A program made the position numbers and the translations under genes. 64,000 nucleotides of DNA from Pseudomonas pseudonitroreducens (GTDB taxonomy: Bacteria > Pseudomonadota > Gammaproteobacteria > Pseudomonadales > Pseudomonadaceae). How positions within the stretch are numbered: the stretch's first letter is position 1; each line of letters begins with the position of its first letter. The stretch is from contig NZ_BQHJ01000009.1 of NCBI RefSeq assembly GCF_021603645.1, positions 1 through 64,000 on the forward strand. Direction: 5' to 3'. The notes beneath the pieces are model-generated. The model did no database searches. It had not been told where the DNA came from and worked only from the letters and a program-made list of their open reading frames with translations. Shown here one piece after another: positions 54,290 through 63,673 of this stretch.

Positions 54290-55204
54290 TCAGAAAGTGA
54301 ACTCCAGGTTCACTGTCGGCGTCGAGGTACGGGTGCCACGCCCGCCGTCCACGCCGAACTTGTTGTGCCAGTACTCGTAGCCCACGCCCAGCCACAGGTT
54401 CGGCTGGCGCTTGGTGCCGGGCAGGGTGGCGAACATCAGCGAGGTGCGCACCAGCGTTTCCGGCGCGGTGTCGTTGTCGTTGTAGTCCTCGCCCTTCTCC
54501 CCGGTGTAGTTGAGGAAACCCTGGAACTTCGCGCCGTGGTCGCCCAGCTGGAATGGCCGCAGCCAGGTCAGGTTGAGCATGTAGGTGGTGTCGAAGGTGT
54601 GGTCCGGGTGTTTCACGTTGGGGATGCCGGAGTGGTTCTTCTCGCGGTAGTAGAACAGCGAGAGGTCCAGCACGCCGGGACCGTTGAACTTGATGGTGGG
54701 GCCGAACACCAGTGCGCGCTTCTTCGCCGAGCCGAGGTTGTTGTTGCGGCTGGCGTCGAAGCCGAAGGTGAAGGCGTGGTCCTTCACCAGGCCCTTGCCC
54801 TGCGGCAGGTCGAACACTCGGGATGCATACAGCTGGCTGCGGAACACGCCGTAGACCTCGCTGCTGCCGTGGTCGGTGCCCTTGCGCGGGTCATCGCTGT
54901 CGGATTGCAGCACGTCGAGGTGGAAGAAGTTGCTGCCGTAGCGGTAACCATCGGCGTGGCTGAAGCTGAAGATGCGCTTGCTGATGTCGTGCGGGTTGTT
55001 CGGGTTGGTGAAGCCCTTGCCGTAGCGGAAGCCCAGCGTGTTGCTGGTCCACTCGAAGAAGCGATCTTCCTCGGCCTGCGCCATGCCCAGCGGGGCAAGG
55101 ACCAGCGCGGTACCGAGGGCGAACCGGCGGCCGTTGCTCAGGCGGCGGCTGGAACGCGGTTGGGGGCGGGCGGCGCCAGGGGCCGTCATCGCGGATGAAA
55201 CCAT
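54290..55204 (-). CDS. Tsx/OmpK-like nucleoside-specific outer membrane channel
   Basis: This 304-residue outer-membrane beta-barrel has a signal peptide (about residues 24-44, cleaved after GMAQA; the N-terminus is unusually long and a later start is possible). The barrel ends in LEFTF, typical of outer-membrane proteins. The segments FFEWTSNTLGFRYGKGFTNP and LWLGVGYEYWHNKFG are characteristic of the Tsx/OmpK family. It probably admits nucleosides. A candidate operator palindrome lies upstream at 55322-55343. Confidence 0.87.
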   Translation of the reverse strand: MVSSAMTAPGAARPQPRSSRRLSNGRRFALGTALVLAPLGMAQAEEDRFFEWTSNTLGFRYGKGFTNPNNPHDISKRIFSFSHADGYRYGSNFFHLDVLQSDSDDPRKGTDHGSSEVYGVFRSQLYASRVFDLPQGKGLVKDHAFTFGFDASRNNNLGSAKKRALVFGPTIKFNGPGVLDLSLFYYREKNHSGIPNVKHPDHTFDTTYMLNLTWLRPFQLGDHGAKFQGFLNYTGEKGEDYNDNDTAPETLVRTSLMFATLPGTKRQPNLWLGVGYEYWHNKFGVDGGRGTRTSTPTVNLEFTF

Positions 55205-55321
55205 GCTGCACCTCTGTGTTTTTCTTGTTTTCGTGGCTTGGGGGCCGGCGTCCCGCAGGAGGAACTGCGGTCGGTGACAGGCTGGGTTCTAATGGTTAAT
55301 TGAGGACACTGCAAGAAAAAC

Positions 55322-55343
55322 TTGTACACAAATACGTATACAA
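55322..55343. promoter_or_regulatory. Candidate operator palindrome TTGTACAC-N6-GTATACAA
   Basis: The arms match their reverse complements at seven of eight positions in an AT-rich stretch between the divergent Tsx-like and arfB genes. The core TTGTAtAC/GTATACAA resembles sites bound by GntR-family repressors. The regulator is unknown and none is encoded nearby. Confidence 0.5.
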
Positions 55344-55453
55344 AAATTGACGCAAAAGTCAGGAATGGGTGCTCTGCGGCGGGCTAGATGGCTTCGGGAC
55401 AGCAGCGACGCTGCGCGCTATCCTGACGTTCATTTCCTCTTTGAATGCTTCCC

Positions 55454-55867
55454 ATGCTGCAGATTTCCAATACCGTGCAGATCCCCGACGCGGAGATCGA
55501 GCTGACTGCCATCCGCGCCCAGGGCGCCGGCGGGCAGAACGTCAACAAGGTGTCCAGCGCGGTGCACCTGCGTTTCGACGTGCGCGCCTCATCCCTGCCG
55601 GAGTTCTACAAGGAACGCCTGCTCGCGCTCAGCGACCAGCGCATCACCAGCGACGGCGTGGTGGTGATCAAGGCGCAGCAGTTCCGCACCCAGGAACAGA
55701 ATCGCGAGGACGCGCTCAACCGCCTGGCGGAGCTGATCCGCAGCGCCACGAAAGTGGAGAAGAAGCGCCGCCCGACCAAGCCGACGCTGGGCTCGAAAAC
55801 CCGCCGGCTGGAGGGCAAGAGCAAGCGTGGGACGATCAAGGCGGGGCGGGGGAAGGTGGATTACTGA
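55454..55867 (+). CDS. arfB: Alternative ribosome-rescue factor ArfB
   Basis: A 137-residue class-I release-factor-like peptidyl-tRNA hydrolase that frees ribosomes stalled on non-stop mRNA. The GGQ catalytic motif is at residues 26-28 ([21 protein letters not shown]). The C-terminal Lys/Arg-rich tail inserts into the empty mRNA channel. I prefer the ATG at 55454 from family alignment memory. An in-frame ATG at 55445 would add three residues, and neither has a strong ribosome-binding site. Confidence 0.93.
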   Translation: MLQISNTVQIPDAEIELTAIRAQGAGGQNVNKVSSAVHLRFDVRASSLPEFYKERLLALSDQRITSDGVVVIKAQQFRTQEQNREDALNRLAELIRSATKVEKKRRPTKPTLGSKTRRLEGKSKRGTIKAGRGKVDY

Positions 55868-55907
55868 GCGCGGTCCGGGCCGTTGGGAATATCGACGCTC
55901 AGGCCTT

Positions 55908-56113
55908 CCCCTCACCCCAGCCCTCTCCCAGGGGCAGAGGGGGCCGGTTGTGCCGGCTGACAGCATGGTTTCATCCTGCGCCGAACAGTCCCCTCTCGCG
56001 CTTGCGGGAGAGGGGGCCGGTTGTGCCGGCTGACAGTATGGTTTCATCCCGCACCGAACAGCCCCCTCTCCCGCTTGAGGAGCGGGGCGCGTAGCCAGGG
56101 TTAGGGTTAGGGG
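55908..56113. repeat. CCCTCACCC/CCCTCTCCC-type composite repeat
   Basis: Contains two direct copies (about 60-bp spacing) of a unit with GTGCCGGCTGACAG and ATGGTTTCATCC, bounded by CCCTCACCCCAGCCCTCTCCC and the GGGTTAGGGTTAGGG end. Core shared with 20608-20723 in inverted orientation. Confidence 0.75.
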
Positions 56114-56124
56114 CTCTTGGCCTT

Positions 56125-56194
56125 CGTAGGAGCGAGCTTGCTCGCGAACCAGGCCCCGCAGCGGAATCGCTTCGCGAGCAAGCTCGCTCCTGCA
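56125..56194. repeat. REP-type inverted repeat (GAGCGAGC family)
   Basis: CGTAGGAGCGAGCTTGCTCGCGAA and complement around a short loop. Confidence 0.85.
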
Positions 56195-56220
56195 GGAGTC
56201 CCCGGCGGCAGGCGCAGTAC

Positions 56221-56294
56221 TGTAGGGCGGATAACCTGGAACAGGTTATCCGCCGCCCCGCACGGCGGATAACGTTGGCGCGTTATGCGCCCCA
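56221..56294. repeat. GTAGGGCG...GCGCCCCAC inverted repeat
   Basis: Same family as 23936, 32705 and 63487, with inner palindromes GGATAACCTGGAACAGGTTATCC and CGGATAACGTTGGCGCGTTATGCG. It ends 33 bp before the permease stop. Confidence 0.8.
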
Positions 56295-56326
56295 CGTGTG
56301 CTGCCTGCTCCTTCTGGATCGCACCG

Positions 56327-58021
56327 TCAGTGCACCAGCATCCCCGTGAACACATACGCCTGCGCCAGGGTGATCAAGCCGATGAACGCCGCGAAGATCA
56401 GGCTGTGCTTGACCGTGAAGCGGAACAGGTCCGACTCCCGGCCGACCATCCCGGTGGCCGCGCAGGCCACGGCGATGGACTGCGGCGAGATCATCTTGCC
56501 GGTGACTCCGCCCGTGGTATTGGCCGCTACCAGCAGCGTGTCGCTCACGCCGAGCTGGTGCGCGGTGGTCGCCTGCAGCGAGCCGAACAGGGCATTGGAT
56601 GACGTGTCCGAGCCGGTGAGGAACACCCCCAGCCAGCCGAGGAACGGCGAGAAGAACGGGAAGGCCGCGCCGGTTCCCGCCAGTACCAGCGCCAGGGTCG
56701 TGGACATCCCCGAGTAGTTGGTGACGAAGGCGAAGGCCAGCACCATGCCAATGGTCAGTACCGGCCATTTGAGCTCCAGCAGGGTGTCGCGGAAGGTGGC
56801 CGCGCCGCTTTTCACGCCGATGCGCAGGATGGCCATGGAGATCAGCGCCGCGAGGAAGATCGCCGTGCCGCTGGCCGAGACCAGGTCGAACTTGTAGATC
56901 GCCGGCATCGGCGTCGGGTTGGCGACGATGGGGGCGGCTTTCAGGACCAACTGGTCGAGGTAGGGCACGGCGATCACCGCCACCCAGCTCTCCAGCGCGC
57001 CGCCGGGCAGGAACAGCGCCTTGAACGGCTTCATGGTCCAGATCGTCACCAGCACGGTGAGGATCAGGAAGGGCGACCAGGCCTTGATGATCTGCCCGAG
57101 GTTGTAGTCGGATTCACGCTGGGCGCGGCCGCTCCCGCCTCCGAAGTTGCCGAGCGTCGCACTGCCGTCGGCATTGATGCTGGAGAACTCCGTCTCGCGC
57201 AGATTCACCGGCTGCCACACCCGCAGGAACAGCGTCAGGCAGACCATGCTCAGCAGCGCCGAAGTGATGTCCGGCAGTTCCGGGCCGATGAAGTTGGAGG
57301 TGAGGAACTGGCTGATGGCGAAGGTACCGCCGGCCACCAGCAGCGCCGGCCAGGTTTCGCGGATACCGCGCCAGCCGTCCATCATCGCGACCAGCCAGAA
57401 CGGCACGATCACCGACAGTATCGGCAACTGCCGCCCGGCCATGGCGCCGATCTTGAAAGCATCCACGCCCGACACCTGCCCGGCGACGATGATCGGGATG
57501 CCCAATGCGCCGAAGGCCACCGGCGCGGTATTGGCGATCAGACACAGGCCGGCGGCGTACAACGGGTTGAAGCCCAGGCCGACCAGCAGCGCCGCGGTGA
57601 TCGCCACCGGCGCACCGAAGCCCGCCGCGCCTTCGAGGAACGCGCCGAAGGAGAAGCCGATCAGTACCACCTGCAAACGCCGGTCGGTAGTGATCGACAG
57701 CACCGAGCTGCGGATGATCTCGAACTGCCCGCTCTTCACCGTCAGCTTGTAGAGGAACACCGCCGCGACGATGATCCAGGCGATCGGCCAGAGCCCGTAG
57801 AAGAAGCCGTAGACCGCCGAGGCCAGCGCCTTGTCCACCGGCATGTGGTAGACGAACACCGCGACCAGCAATGACAGCACCAGGGTGATCGCGCCAGCGA
57901 CGTGCCCCTTCAGGCGGAACACCGCCAGGGCGAGGAAGAAGAAAATGATCGGCACGAGGGCCGCCAGTGCCGACAGCCCGAGGCTGCCAAGCGGGGTGTA
58001 GAGCTGTTGCCAGGTTTGCAT
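56327..58021 (-). CDS. L-lactate/glycolate permease (LldP/GlcA family)
   Basis: A 564-residue, roughly 12-14-segment inner-membrane permease of the LctP family. Characteristic segments are [49 protein letters not shown] near residue 130 and [22 protein letters not shown] near 435. I chose the ATG at 58021 (AGGGACAA upstream), which gives the family length. LldP and GlcA are close homologues. Adjacency to glcDEFG favours glycolate, but a terminator-like hairpin separates it from glcG. Confidence 0.9.
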   Translation of the reverse strand: MQTWQQLYTPLGSLGLSALAALVPIIFFFLALAVFRLKGHVAGAITLVLSLLVAVFVYHMPVDKALASAVYGFFYGLWPIAWIIVAAVFLYKLTVKSGQFEIIRSSVLSITTDRRLQVVLIGFSFGAFLEGAAGFGAPVAITAALLVGLGFNPLYAAGLCLIANTAPVAFGALGIPIIVAGQVSGVDAFKIGAMAGRQLPILSVIVPFWLVAMMDGWRGIRETWPALLVAGGTFAISQFLTSNFIGPELPDITSALLSMVCLTLFLRVWQPVNLRETEFSSINADGSATLGNFGGGSGRAQRESDYNLGQIIKAWSPFLILTVLVTIWTMKPFKALFLPGGALESWVAVIAVPYLDQLVLKAAPIVANPTPMPAIYKFDLVSASGTAIFLAALISMAILRIGVKSGAATFRDTLLELKWPVLTIGMVLAFAFVTNYSGMSTTLALVLAGTGAAFPFFSPFLGWLGVFLTGSDTSSNALFGSLQATTAHQLGVSDTLLVAANTTGGVTGKMISPQSIAVACAATGMVGRESDLFRFTVKHSLIFAAFIGLITLAQAYVFTGMLVH

Positions 58022-58129
58022 GGGGATTGTCCCTTGTTGTTGTGGATGCACACGGCAAAGCGTCAGCGCTGGATAACTCTCCTGGGTGGTGCGTTGGACG
58101 GCGGCAGGCGATGCGCCGGCGCCCATGGA

Positions 58130-58164
58130 AAAAGCCCCGGCACGCGGCGCGTAACGGGGCTTTT
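58130..58164 (-). terminator. Terminator-like hairpin between glcG and the permease gene
   Basis: AAAAGCCCCG pairs with CGGGGCTTTT around a 15-nt loop. Read leftward it ends in TTTTT. It should at least partly end the glcDEFG transcript before the permease gene. Confidence 0.75.
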
Positions 58165-58274
58165 GAACAACGATGCGGGCAAGCTTTCGCGGGCGTCGCC
58201 GACGGCTCGCTCGAAGCCGACGGCGACCACAACCCGGCCGCTGGGCACCTGCCGCCGGAGTCGCGTGGACGACT

Positions 58275-58673
58275 TCACAGCGCCGCCACGCCTGCGCTGG
58301 CGACTTGCGCATCCTCGCCGGCCTTCACCCCGGAAACGCCCACCGCGCCGATCACCTGGCCGTCCAGGACAACTGGCACGCCGCCTTCGAGCGAAGTGAT
58401 CAGCGGCGCACTGACGAAGGCCACGCGGCCGTTGTTGACCATGTCCTCGTAGCCCTTGGTTTCGCGCCGCCCCAGCGCCGCGCTGCGGGCCTTTTCGGTG
58501 GCGATGTAGGCACTGGCCGGGGCGCAGCCGTCGAGGCGTTCCAGGGCCAGCGGGTGGCCGCCGTCATCCACTACCACGATGGACACCGCCCAGTGATTGC
58601 GTTGCGCCTCATCGCGGGCGGCGGCGAGGATGCGGCCGACCTCCTGCTGGGTCAGAACGGCTTTGTTGAGCAT
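58275..58673 (-). CDS. glcG: GlcG/HbpS-like heme-binding domain protein
   Basis: A 132-residue DUF336 protein with the pattern [38 protein letters not shown]...[19 protein letters not shown]. In the E. coli glc operon GlcG accompanies glycolate oxidase; its exact role is unclear. I chose the ATG at 58673, overlapping the glcF end by 22 bp, consistent with coupled translation. Last gene of glcDEFG. Confidence 0.9.
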   Translation of the reverse strand: MLNKAVLTQQEVGRILAAARDEAQRNHWAVSIVVVDDGGHPLALERLDGCAPASAYIATEKARSAALGRRETKGYEDMVNNGRVAFVSAPLITSLEGGVPVVLDGQVIGAVGVSGVKAGEDAQVASAGVAAL

Positions 58674-59926
58674 GCTTGCACCTCGCCTTGAGAATGGAGT
58701 TGCGGCGCGTCGGCCAGCGCTTCCTCCACCAGTTCGATCCAGTGCCGAACCGGTGTGCGTCCCGCGCCGCCCAGGTGTGTCTGGCAGCCGATGTTGGCGG
58801 TGACGATGACCTCGGGGTTGCCGCTTTCCAGTGCCTGCATCCGCTGGTCGCGCAGGCGTCTGGACAGCACCGGCTGGGTCAGCGAATAGGTGCCGGCGGA
58901 GCCGCAGCACAGGTGGCTGTCCGGCACGCCGGTAAGGCTGAAGCCCAGGCGCGTGAGCACACCCTCCACCGCGCCGCCAAGCTTCAGCGCGTGCTGCAGT
59001 GTGCAGGGACAGTGGAAGGCCAGGCGGCGATCGCCCTGCAGGTGCAGTTCTTCGAGCGGCTCGTCGCGCAGCACTTCCGAGAGGTCGCGGGACAGCTCGC
59101 TGATCCGCTTTGCCTTGGCGGCGTAGGCGGTGTCGCGTTCCAGCAGGTGGCCGTAGTCGCGGACGAAGGCGCCGCAACCGCTGGCGGTCTGCACGATGGC
59201 TTCGGCGCCGGCTTCGATGGACGGCCACCAGGCGTCGATGTTACGTCGGGCGCGGTCCAGCCCGTCGTCCTGGGCGTTCAGGTGATAGTCCACGGCGCCG
59301 CAGCAACCGGCGTCCGCCGCCGGGATCACGCTGATACCCAGGCGATCCAGCACCCGCGCGGCGGCGGCATTGGTATTGGGCGAAAGTGCCGGTTGCACGC
59401 AGCCCTCGAGCATCAGCATGCGCCGGGCATGGTGTGGTTTCGGACGTTCCACGGGCGGCTGCGGATGGCGCGGCAGTTTGCTTTGCAGGCTCTCCGGCAG
59501 CAGTGGGTAGAAGGTCCGCCCAGCCTTGGCCAGCGCGCCGAACAGCGCGGCATTCGGGACCACGGCGCGCAGGCCGCGCCGCAGCGCGCGCTCGCCGAAG
59601 GTTCGCGGCACCTGCTGCTCGACCAGCGCGCGGCCGATGTCCAGCAGGTTGTGGTAGTCCACGCCGGAAGGGCAGGTGGTCTCACAGTTGCGGCAGCTCA
59701 GGCAGCGATCCAGGTGTTCGCGGGTGCTGGCGCTGGGCTCGGCGCCTTCGAGCACCTGCTTGATCAGGTAGATGCGCCCGCGCGGGCCGTCCAGTTCGTC
59801 GCCGAGCAATTGGTAGGTCGGGCAGGTGGCGGTGCAGAAGCCGCAGTGCACGCAGGAGCGCAGGATGCGCTCGGCTTCCTCGGCGCGCGGCAGGTGCCTG
59901 GCCTGTTCGCTCAGGTTGGTTTGCAT
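58652..59926 (-). CDS. glcF: Glycolate oxidase iron-sulfur subunit GlcF
   Basis: A 424-residue electron-transfer subunit. Two N-terminal 4Fe-4S ferredoxin motifs (CVHCGFCTATCP near residue 26 and CLSCRNCETTCP near 75) are followed by two CCG domains (GCCGAVDYH near 206 and CCGSAGTYS near 340). With GlcD and GlcE it oxidises glycolate to glyoxylate at the membrane. Its ATG shares a base with the glcE stop (TGATG). Confidence 0.95.
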   Translation of the reverse strand: MQTNLSEQARHLPRAEEAERILRSCVHCGFCTATCPTYQLLGDELDGPRGRIYLIKQVLEGAEPSASTREHLDRCLSCRNCETTCPSGVDYHNLLDIGRALVEQQVPRTFGERALRRGLRAVVPNAALFGALAKAGRTFYPLLPESLQSKLPRHPQPPVERPKPHHARRMLMLEGCVQPALSPNTNAAAARVLDRLGISVIPAADAGCCGAVDYHLNAQDDGLDRARRNIDAWWPSIEAGAEAIVQTASGCGAFVRDYGHLLERDTAYAAKAKRISELSRDLSEVLRDEPLEELHLQGDRRLAFHCPCTLQHALKLGGAVEGVLTRLGFSLTGVPDSHLCCGSAGTYSLTQPVLSRRLRDQRMQALESGNPEVIVTANIGCQTHLGGAGRTPVRHWIELVEEALADAPQLHSQGEVQACSTKPF

Positions 59927-60966
59927 CAGAGCTCCCTGTACATCCGGCCGGGGTTGAAGATGCCGTGCGGGTCGAGTTGCTGCTTGAGGCTGCGGTGATA
60001 GCGCAGCAGGGCGGCGGGCAGCGGATGGAAGCCGTCGTCGCCCGGCGTGTAGCGCATGGCATGGCCGCCGAGTTCGGCGACGCTGTGACGGATCAGCTCG
60101 GCGTCTGCATCGGACTTCAGCCAGCGCTGTGCGCCGCCCCAGTCGATCAGCTGTTCACCCGGCAGGGCTAGCGCCGGGGTCGCGTTGGGCAGTGACAGCC
60201 GCCAGAGCGTGCCGGGGCCGGTGAAGAAACCGAGGCGCTGCTCGCGCAAGTCCTGCCAGTAGCTGCTGTCGATCTCCTCGCCACCCAGGCGCAGGCGGGC
60301 GGAGCACACGGAGCCTTCGCCGCCTTCCAGACGCAGATGCAACGCACGGCCGTCATGGCTGGCGGCGGTGATCGGGATCGGTTGCGCGCCCCATTCCGCC
60401 AGTTCTCCCAGCGCCTGGTGAACGTCCATTTCCAGACGCAGGCTGGCGCACATCCGGGGTTTGGGCAGCACCTTCATCGACACTTCGGTGATCAGCCCCA
60501 GGCAGCCGAAACTGCCGGCGAGCAAGCGGGAGAGGTCATAACCGGCGACGTTCTTCATCACCTCGCCGCCGAAGCGCAGCAGCTTGCCGTGGCCGGTGAT
60601 CACTCGCGTGCCGAGCACGTAGTCGCGCACCGAGCCGGACCAGGGCCGGCGTGGGCCGGACAGGCCCGCCGCGACCATGCCGCCGAAGGTCGCACCGCCG
60701 AAGCTCGGTGGCTCGCACGGCAGCATCTGCCCGGCGTCCTCCAGCGCCGCTTCGATCTCCGCCTGCGGAGTGCCGGCGCGGGCGCTGAGCACCAGTTCGG
60801 TCGGGTCGTAGCTGACGATGCCGCGATGGGCGCGGGTATCCAGTTCCACGCCGTTCACCGGGCGGCCGAGGAAGGCCTTGCTGTCACCGCCGCGAAGACG
60901 CAGCGGCGTTCGAGCGTGGAGCGCTTGGTTCACCTGTTCGAGCAGGTCGGCGCTGGCATCGGCCAT
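59926..60966 (-). CDS. glcE: Glycolate oxidase FAD-binding subunit GlcE
   Basis: A 346-residue FAD-binding subunit of the VAO/PCMH type: PSFGGATFGGMVAAGLSGPRRPWSGSVRDYVLG at about 86-120 and GKLLRFGGEVMKNVAGYDLSRLLAGSFGCLG following. I chose the ATG at 60966, at the glcD stop. It starts MADASADLLEQVNQ. Coupled to both neighbours. Confidence 0.95.
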   Translation of the reverse strand: MADASADLLEQVNQALHARTPLRLRGGDSKAFLGRPVNGVELDTRAHRGIVSYDPTELVLSARAGTPQAEIEAALEDAGQMLPCEPPSFGGATFGGMVAAGLSGPRRPWSGSVRDYVLGTRVITGHGKLLRFGGEVMKNVAGYDLSRLLAGSFGCLGLITEVSMKVLPKPRMCASLRLEMDVHQALGELAEWGAQPIPITAASHDGRALHLRLEGGEGSVCSARLRLGGEEIDSSYWQDLREQRLGFFTGPGTLWRLSLPNATPALALPGEQLIDWGGAQRWLKSDADAELIRHSVAELGGHAMRYTPGDDGFHPLPAALLRYHRSLKQQLDPHGIFNPGRMYREL

Positions 60967-62465
60967 CAGAAACGCTCCAGGTCGGGAAAGGGCAACTGGC
61001 CGTGGTGCACGTGCATGGCGCCGAATTCGGCGCAGCGGTGCAGGGTCGGGATGTTCTTGCCGGGGTTGAGCAGGCGGTCCGGGTCGAAGGCCGCCTTCAC
61101 CGCATGGAACAGGGTCAGCTCGTCGCTGTTGAACTGCGCACACATCTGGTTGATCTTCTCGCGCCCCACGCCGTGTTCGCCGGTGATGCTGCCGCCCACC
61201 GCCACGCAGAGTTCGAGGATCTTGCCGCCGATGGCCTCGGCGCGCTCCAGCTCGCCGGGCAGGTTGGCGTCGAAGAGGATCAGCGGGTGCATGTTGCCGT
61301 CGCCGGCATGGAATACGTTGGCCACGCGCAGGCCGAATTCCTCCGACAGCTCGGCGATGCCATGCAGCACGCGCGGCAACTCGCGGCGCGGAATGGTGCC
61401 GTCCATGCAGTAGTAGTCCGGGGAGATGCGCCCCACCGCCGGGAAGGCGTTCTTGCGCCCGGCCCAGAAGCGCGCCCGCTCGGCCTCGTCACAGGCCAGC
61501 CGCACATCGGTGGCGCCGGCCGCGCGCAGCACGCCGTCGACGCGCTGGCAGTCGTCCTGCACATCGGCTTCCACGCCGTCCAGTTCGCACAGCAGGATGG
61601 CCGCCGCGTCCACCGGGTAGCCGGCGTGGATGAAGTCCTCGGCGGCGCGGATCGACAGGTTGTCCATCATCTCCAGCCCGCCGGGAATGATGCCGGCGGC
61701 GATGATCTCGGCCACCGCGCGGCCGGCCTTTTCCACCGCATCGAAACTGGCCAGCAGCACCCGCGCCACCTGCGGCCGGGGCAGCAGCTTGACGGTGACC
61801 TCGGTGACGATGCCGAGCATGCCTTCGGAGCCGGTGAACAGCGCCAGCAGGTCGAAGCCGGGGCTGTCGAGGGCGTCGCTGCCCAACGTCAGGTGCTCGC
61901 CCTCGACGGTGAGGATGTCCACCTTCAGCAGGTTGTGCACGGTCAGGCCGTACTTGAGGCAATGCACACCGCCGGCGTTCTCGGCGACGTTGCCGCCGAT
62001 AGAACAGGCGATCTGCGACGACGGATCGGGTGCGTAGTAAAGCCCGTGCGGCGCGGCGGCCTGGGAGATCGCCAGGTTGCGCACGCCGGGTTGCACGCGG
62101 GCGAAGCGGCCGGCGGTGTTGACTTCGAGGATGCGGTTGAAGCGCGCCATCACCAGCAGGATGCCTTTCTCCAGCGGCAACGCACCGCCAGACAGGCCCG
62201 TGCCTGCGCCACGCGCCACCACCGGTACCTGGCGCGCGTGGCAGAGCTTGAGCAGCGCCTGCACCTGCTCGATGCGCTCGGGCAGCGCCACCAGCATCGG
62301 CACCGTGCGGTAGGCGGAGAGGCCGTCGCACTCGTAGGGCTTCAAGTCTTCGGCGTTGTGCAGCAGTTCGAGGTCGGGCAGTGTCGCGCGCAGCTCGGCG
62401 AGCAGGGCGGACTTGTCGACGGCAGGCAGCGCGCCGTCGACGCGCTCGTCGTAGAGGATATTCAT
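60966..62465 (-). CDS. glcD: Glycolate oxidase subunit GlcD
   Basis: A 499-residue FAD-linked oxidase subunit with the N-terminal FAD-binding domain (GAGTGLSGGALPLEKGILLVMARFN near residue 90; PDPSSQIACSIGGNVAENAGG near 147) and the C-terminal domain with ANVFHAGDGNMHPLI and ITGEHGVGREK. It catalyses glycolate (and possibly D-lactate) oxidation. I chose the ATG at 62465. First gene of glcDEFG, transcribed away from the GntR regulator, with operator palindromes between them. Confidence 0.96.
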   Translation of the reverse strand: MNILYDERVDGALPAVDKSALLAELRATLPDLELLHNAEDLKPYECDGLSAYRTVPMLVALPERIEQVQALLKLCHARQVPVVARGAGTGLSGGALPLEKGILLVMARFNRILEVNTAGRFARVQPGVRNLAISQAAAPHGLYYAPDPSSQIACSIGGNVAENAGGVHCLKYGLTVHNLLKVDILTVEGEHLTLGSDALDSPGFDLLALFTGSEGMLGIVTEVTVKLLPRPQVARVLLASFDAVEKAGRAVAEIIAAGIIPGGLEMMDNLSIRAAEDFIHAGYPVDAAAILLCELDGVEADVQDDCQRVDGVLRAAGATDVRLACDEAERARFWAGRKNAFPAVGRISPDYYCMDGTIPRRELPRVLHGIAELSEEFGLRVANVFHAGDGNMHPLILFDANLPGELERAEAIGGKILELCVAVGGSITGEHGVGREKINQMCAQFNSDELTLFHAVKAAFDPDRLLNPGKNIPTLHRCAEFGAMHVHHGQLPFPDLERF

Positions 62466-62575
62466 GGGCCACGGTGCTCTGATCTTGTTATTGGACGAGC
62501 CCGTCAGGCGGGCTTCATGAGCCACAGCGCCGTGAACATGCGGCCGCCGCTTCGCGGGCGTCTATCGGCTTTCGC

Positions 62576-62590
62576 ACTGGTCGGACCAGT
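62576..62590. promoter_or_regulatory. Candidate GlcC operator 1 (ACTGGT-cgg-ACCAGT)
   Basis: A perfect 6-bp inverted repeat with 3-nt spacer in the TGGT-N3-ACCA form bound by FadR-subfamily GntR regulators (PdhR, LldR, GlcC). It lies in the 228-bp gap between glcD and the regulator gene. Confidence 0.82.
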
Positions 62591-62665
62591 TGTTGCGTGC
62601 CGCTGCGCTGGAAAGGCCCGGCCGTGGCGGCTAGGGTTGTTGGGCACGAGGCAGGTGGTTACCTG

Positions 62666-62678
62666 CTGGTCCTACCAG
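62666..62678. promoter_or_regulatory. Candidate GlcC operator 2 (CTGGT-cct-ACCAG)
   Basis: Second TGGT-N3-ACCA palindrome, exactly 89 bp centre-to-centre from the first and 16 bp before the regulator ATG. It overlaps an additional palindrome GCAGGT-ggtt-ACCTGC (62651-62666). Autoregulation by blocking the regulator's own start is likely. Confidence 0.8.
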
Positions 62679-62693
62679 TTGTGGAGCCATTCG

Positions 62694-63464
62694 ATGACCA
62701 GCATCCAGCAGGGCAAGCAGCGCGTCGCCGACCAGGTGGCGGAAAAGATCGAGCGCCTGATCGTCGATGGCGTGCTCAAGGTCGGCCAGGCGTTGCCGTC
62801 GGAACGGCGCCTGGTGGAGAAGCTCGGCTGTTCGCGCTCGGCGTTGCGCGAGGGGCTGCGAGCGTTGCGCGGGCGCGGCATCGTCGATACCGAGCAGGGG
62901 CGGGGATCGTTCGTTGCCGACCTGACCGGCGCCGAGGATGTCTCGCCTCTGCTGCACCTGTTCCGCTCGCAGCCGCGCACGCTCTACGACCTGCTGGAGG
63001 TGCGTGCGTTGCTAGAGGGCGAGTCTGCCCGGCTGGCCGCCCTGCGCGCCACGGAGGTCGACCTGTTGCTGATCGGCCGGCGCTTCGAGGAGATGCATGC
63101 GGCTTTCGACGAGCCGCAACTGCTGGACCCGCGCGAACACGCCCGGCGCGACCACGCCTTCCACCAGGCGATCAGCGAGGCCTCGCACAACCCGGTGCTG
63201 GTGCATACGCTGCAGTCGCTCAACGAGCTGATGCTCAGCACCGTGTTCGCCTCGGTGAACAACCTCTACAACCGCCCGCCGCAGAAGCGCCAGATCGATC
63301 GCCAGCATGCGCGGCTGTATCGCGCCATCGTCGAGCGCCAGCCGGAACAGGCCCAGCGCGCTGCCCGCGAGCATATCCACGGCGTGCGCGACAACCTGCG
63401 GGAGATCGAGCAGGAAGAACAGCGGCTGGTGCGGGCGACCTTGCGGCTGGAGGGTTGGAAATAA
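62694..63464 (+). CDS. glcC: GntR/FadR-family regulator, GlcC-like
   Basis: A 256-residue regulator with an N-terminal winged HTH (about 8-75, VADQVAEKIERLIVDGVLKVGQALPSERRLVEKLGCSRSALREGLRALRGRGIV) and an FCD effector domain (about 95-230) with metal-binding His residues in RRDHAFHQAISEASHN. Divergent position next to glcD and two TGGT-N3-ACCA operators make it the likely glycolate-responsive activator GlcC. LldR is an alternative, given the lactate-type permease. Confidence 0.9.
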   Translation: MTSIQQGKQRVADQVAEKIERLIVDGVLKVGQALPSERRLVEKLGCSRSALREGLRALRGRGIVDTEQGRGSFVADLTGAEDVSPLLHLFRSQPRTLYDLLEVRALLEGESARLAALRATEVDLLLIGRRFEEMHAAFDEPQLLDPREHARRDHAFHQAISEASHNPVLVHTLQSLNELMLSTVFASVNNLYNRPPQKRQIDRQHARLYRAIVERQPEQAQRAAREHIHGVRDNLREIEQEEQRLVRATLRLEGWK

Positions 63465-63486
63465 CTGGGGAGCGTGAGACGCAACC

Positions 63487-63565
63487 GTAGGGCGAATAAC
63501 GCGCCAGCGTTATCCGCCGTTTCGGGACTGGCGGCGGATAACCTGTTCCAGGTTATGCGCCCTAC
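63487..63565. repeat. GTAGGGCG...CGCCCTAC inverted repeat
   Basis: Outer arms GTAGGGCGAATAAC and GTTATGCGCCCTAC with inner palindromes AACGCGCCAGCGTT and GGATAACCTGTTCCAGGTTATGC. Directly follows the regulator gene. Confidence 0.8.
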
Positions 63566-63585
63566 ATACTGGCGCGGAGTCTTTT

Positions 63586-63664
63586 TGTAGGAGCGAGCTT
63601 GCTCGCGAGCGGTGTTCCAGGCAGCTCCGGCGCGAAGCGGTTCGCGAGCAAGCTCGCTCCTACA
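63586..63664. repeat. REP-type inverted repeat (GAGCGAGC family)
   Basis: TGTAGGAGCGAGCTTGCTCGCGAGC and complement; preceded by TTTTT, lying between convergent genes. Confidence 0.85.
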
Positions 63665-63673
63665 GGTTCTGCG

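Larger units (their letters stand above)
55868..56326. other. 459-bp intergenic repeat cluster
   Basis: Three palindromic families abut here: CCCTCACCC-type (55908-56113), GAGCGAGC-type REP (56125-56194) and GTAGGGCG-type (56221-56294). It lies between convergent arfB and the lactate/glycolate permease. No gene is seen. Confidence 0.85.
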
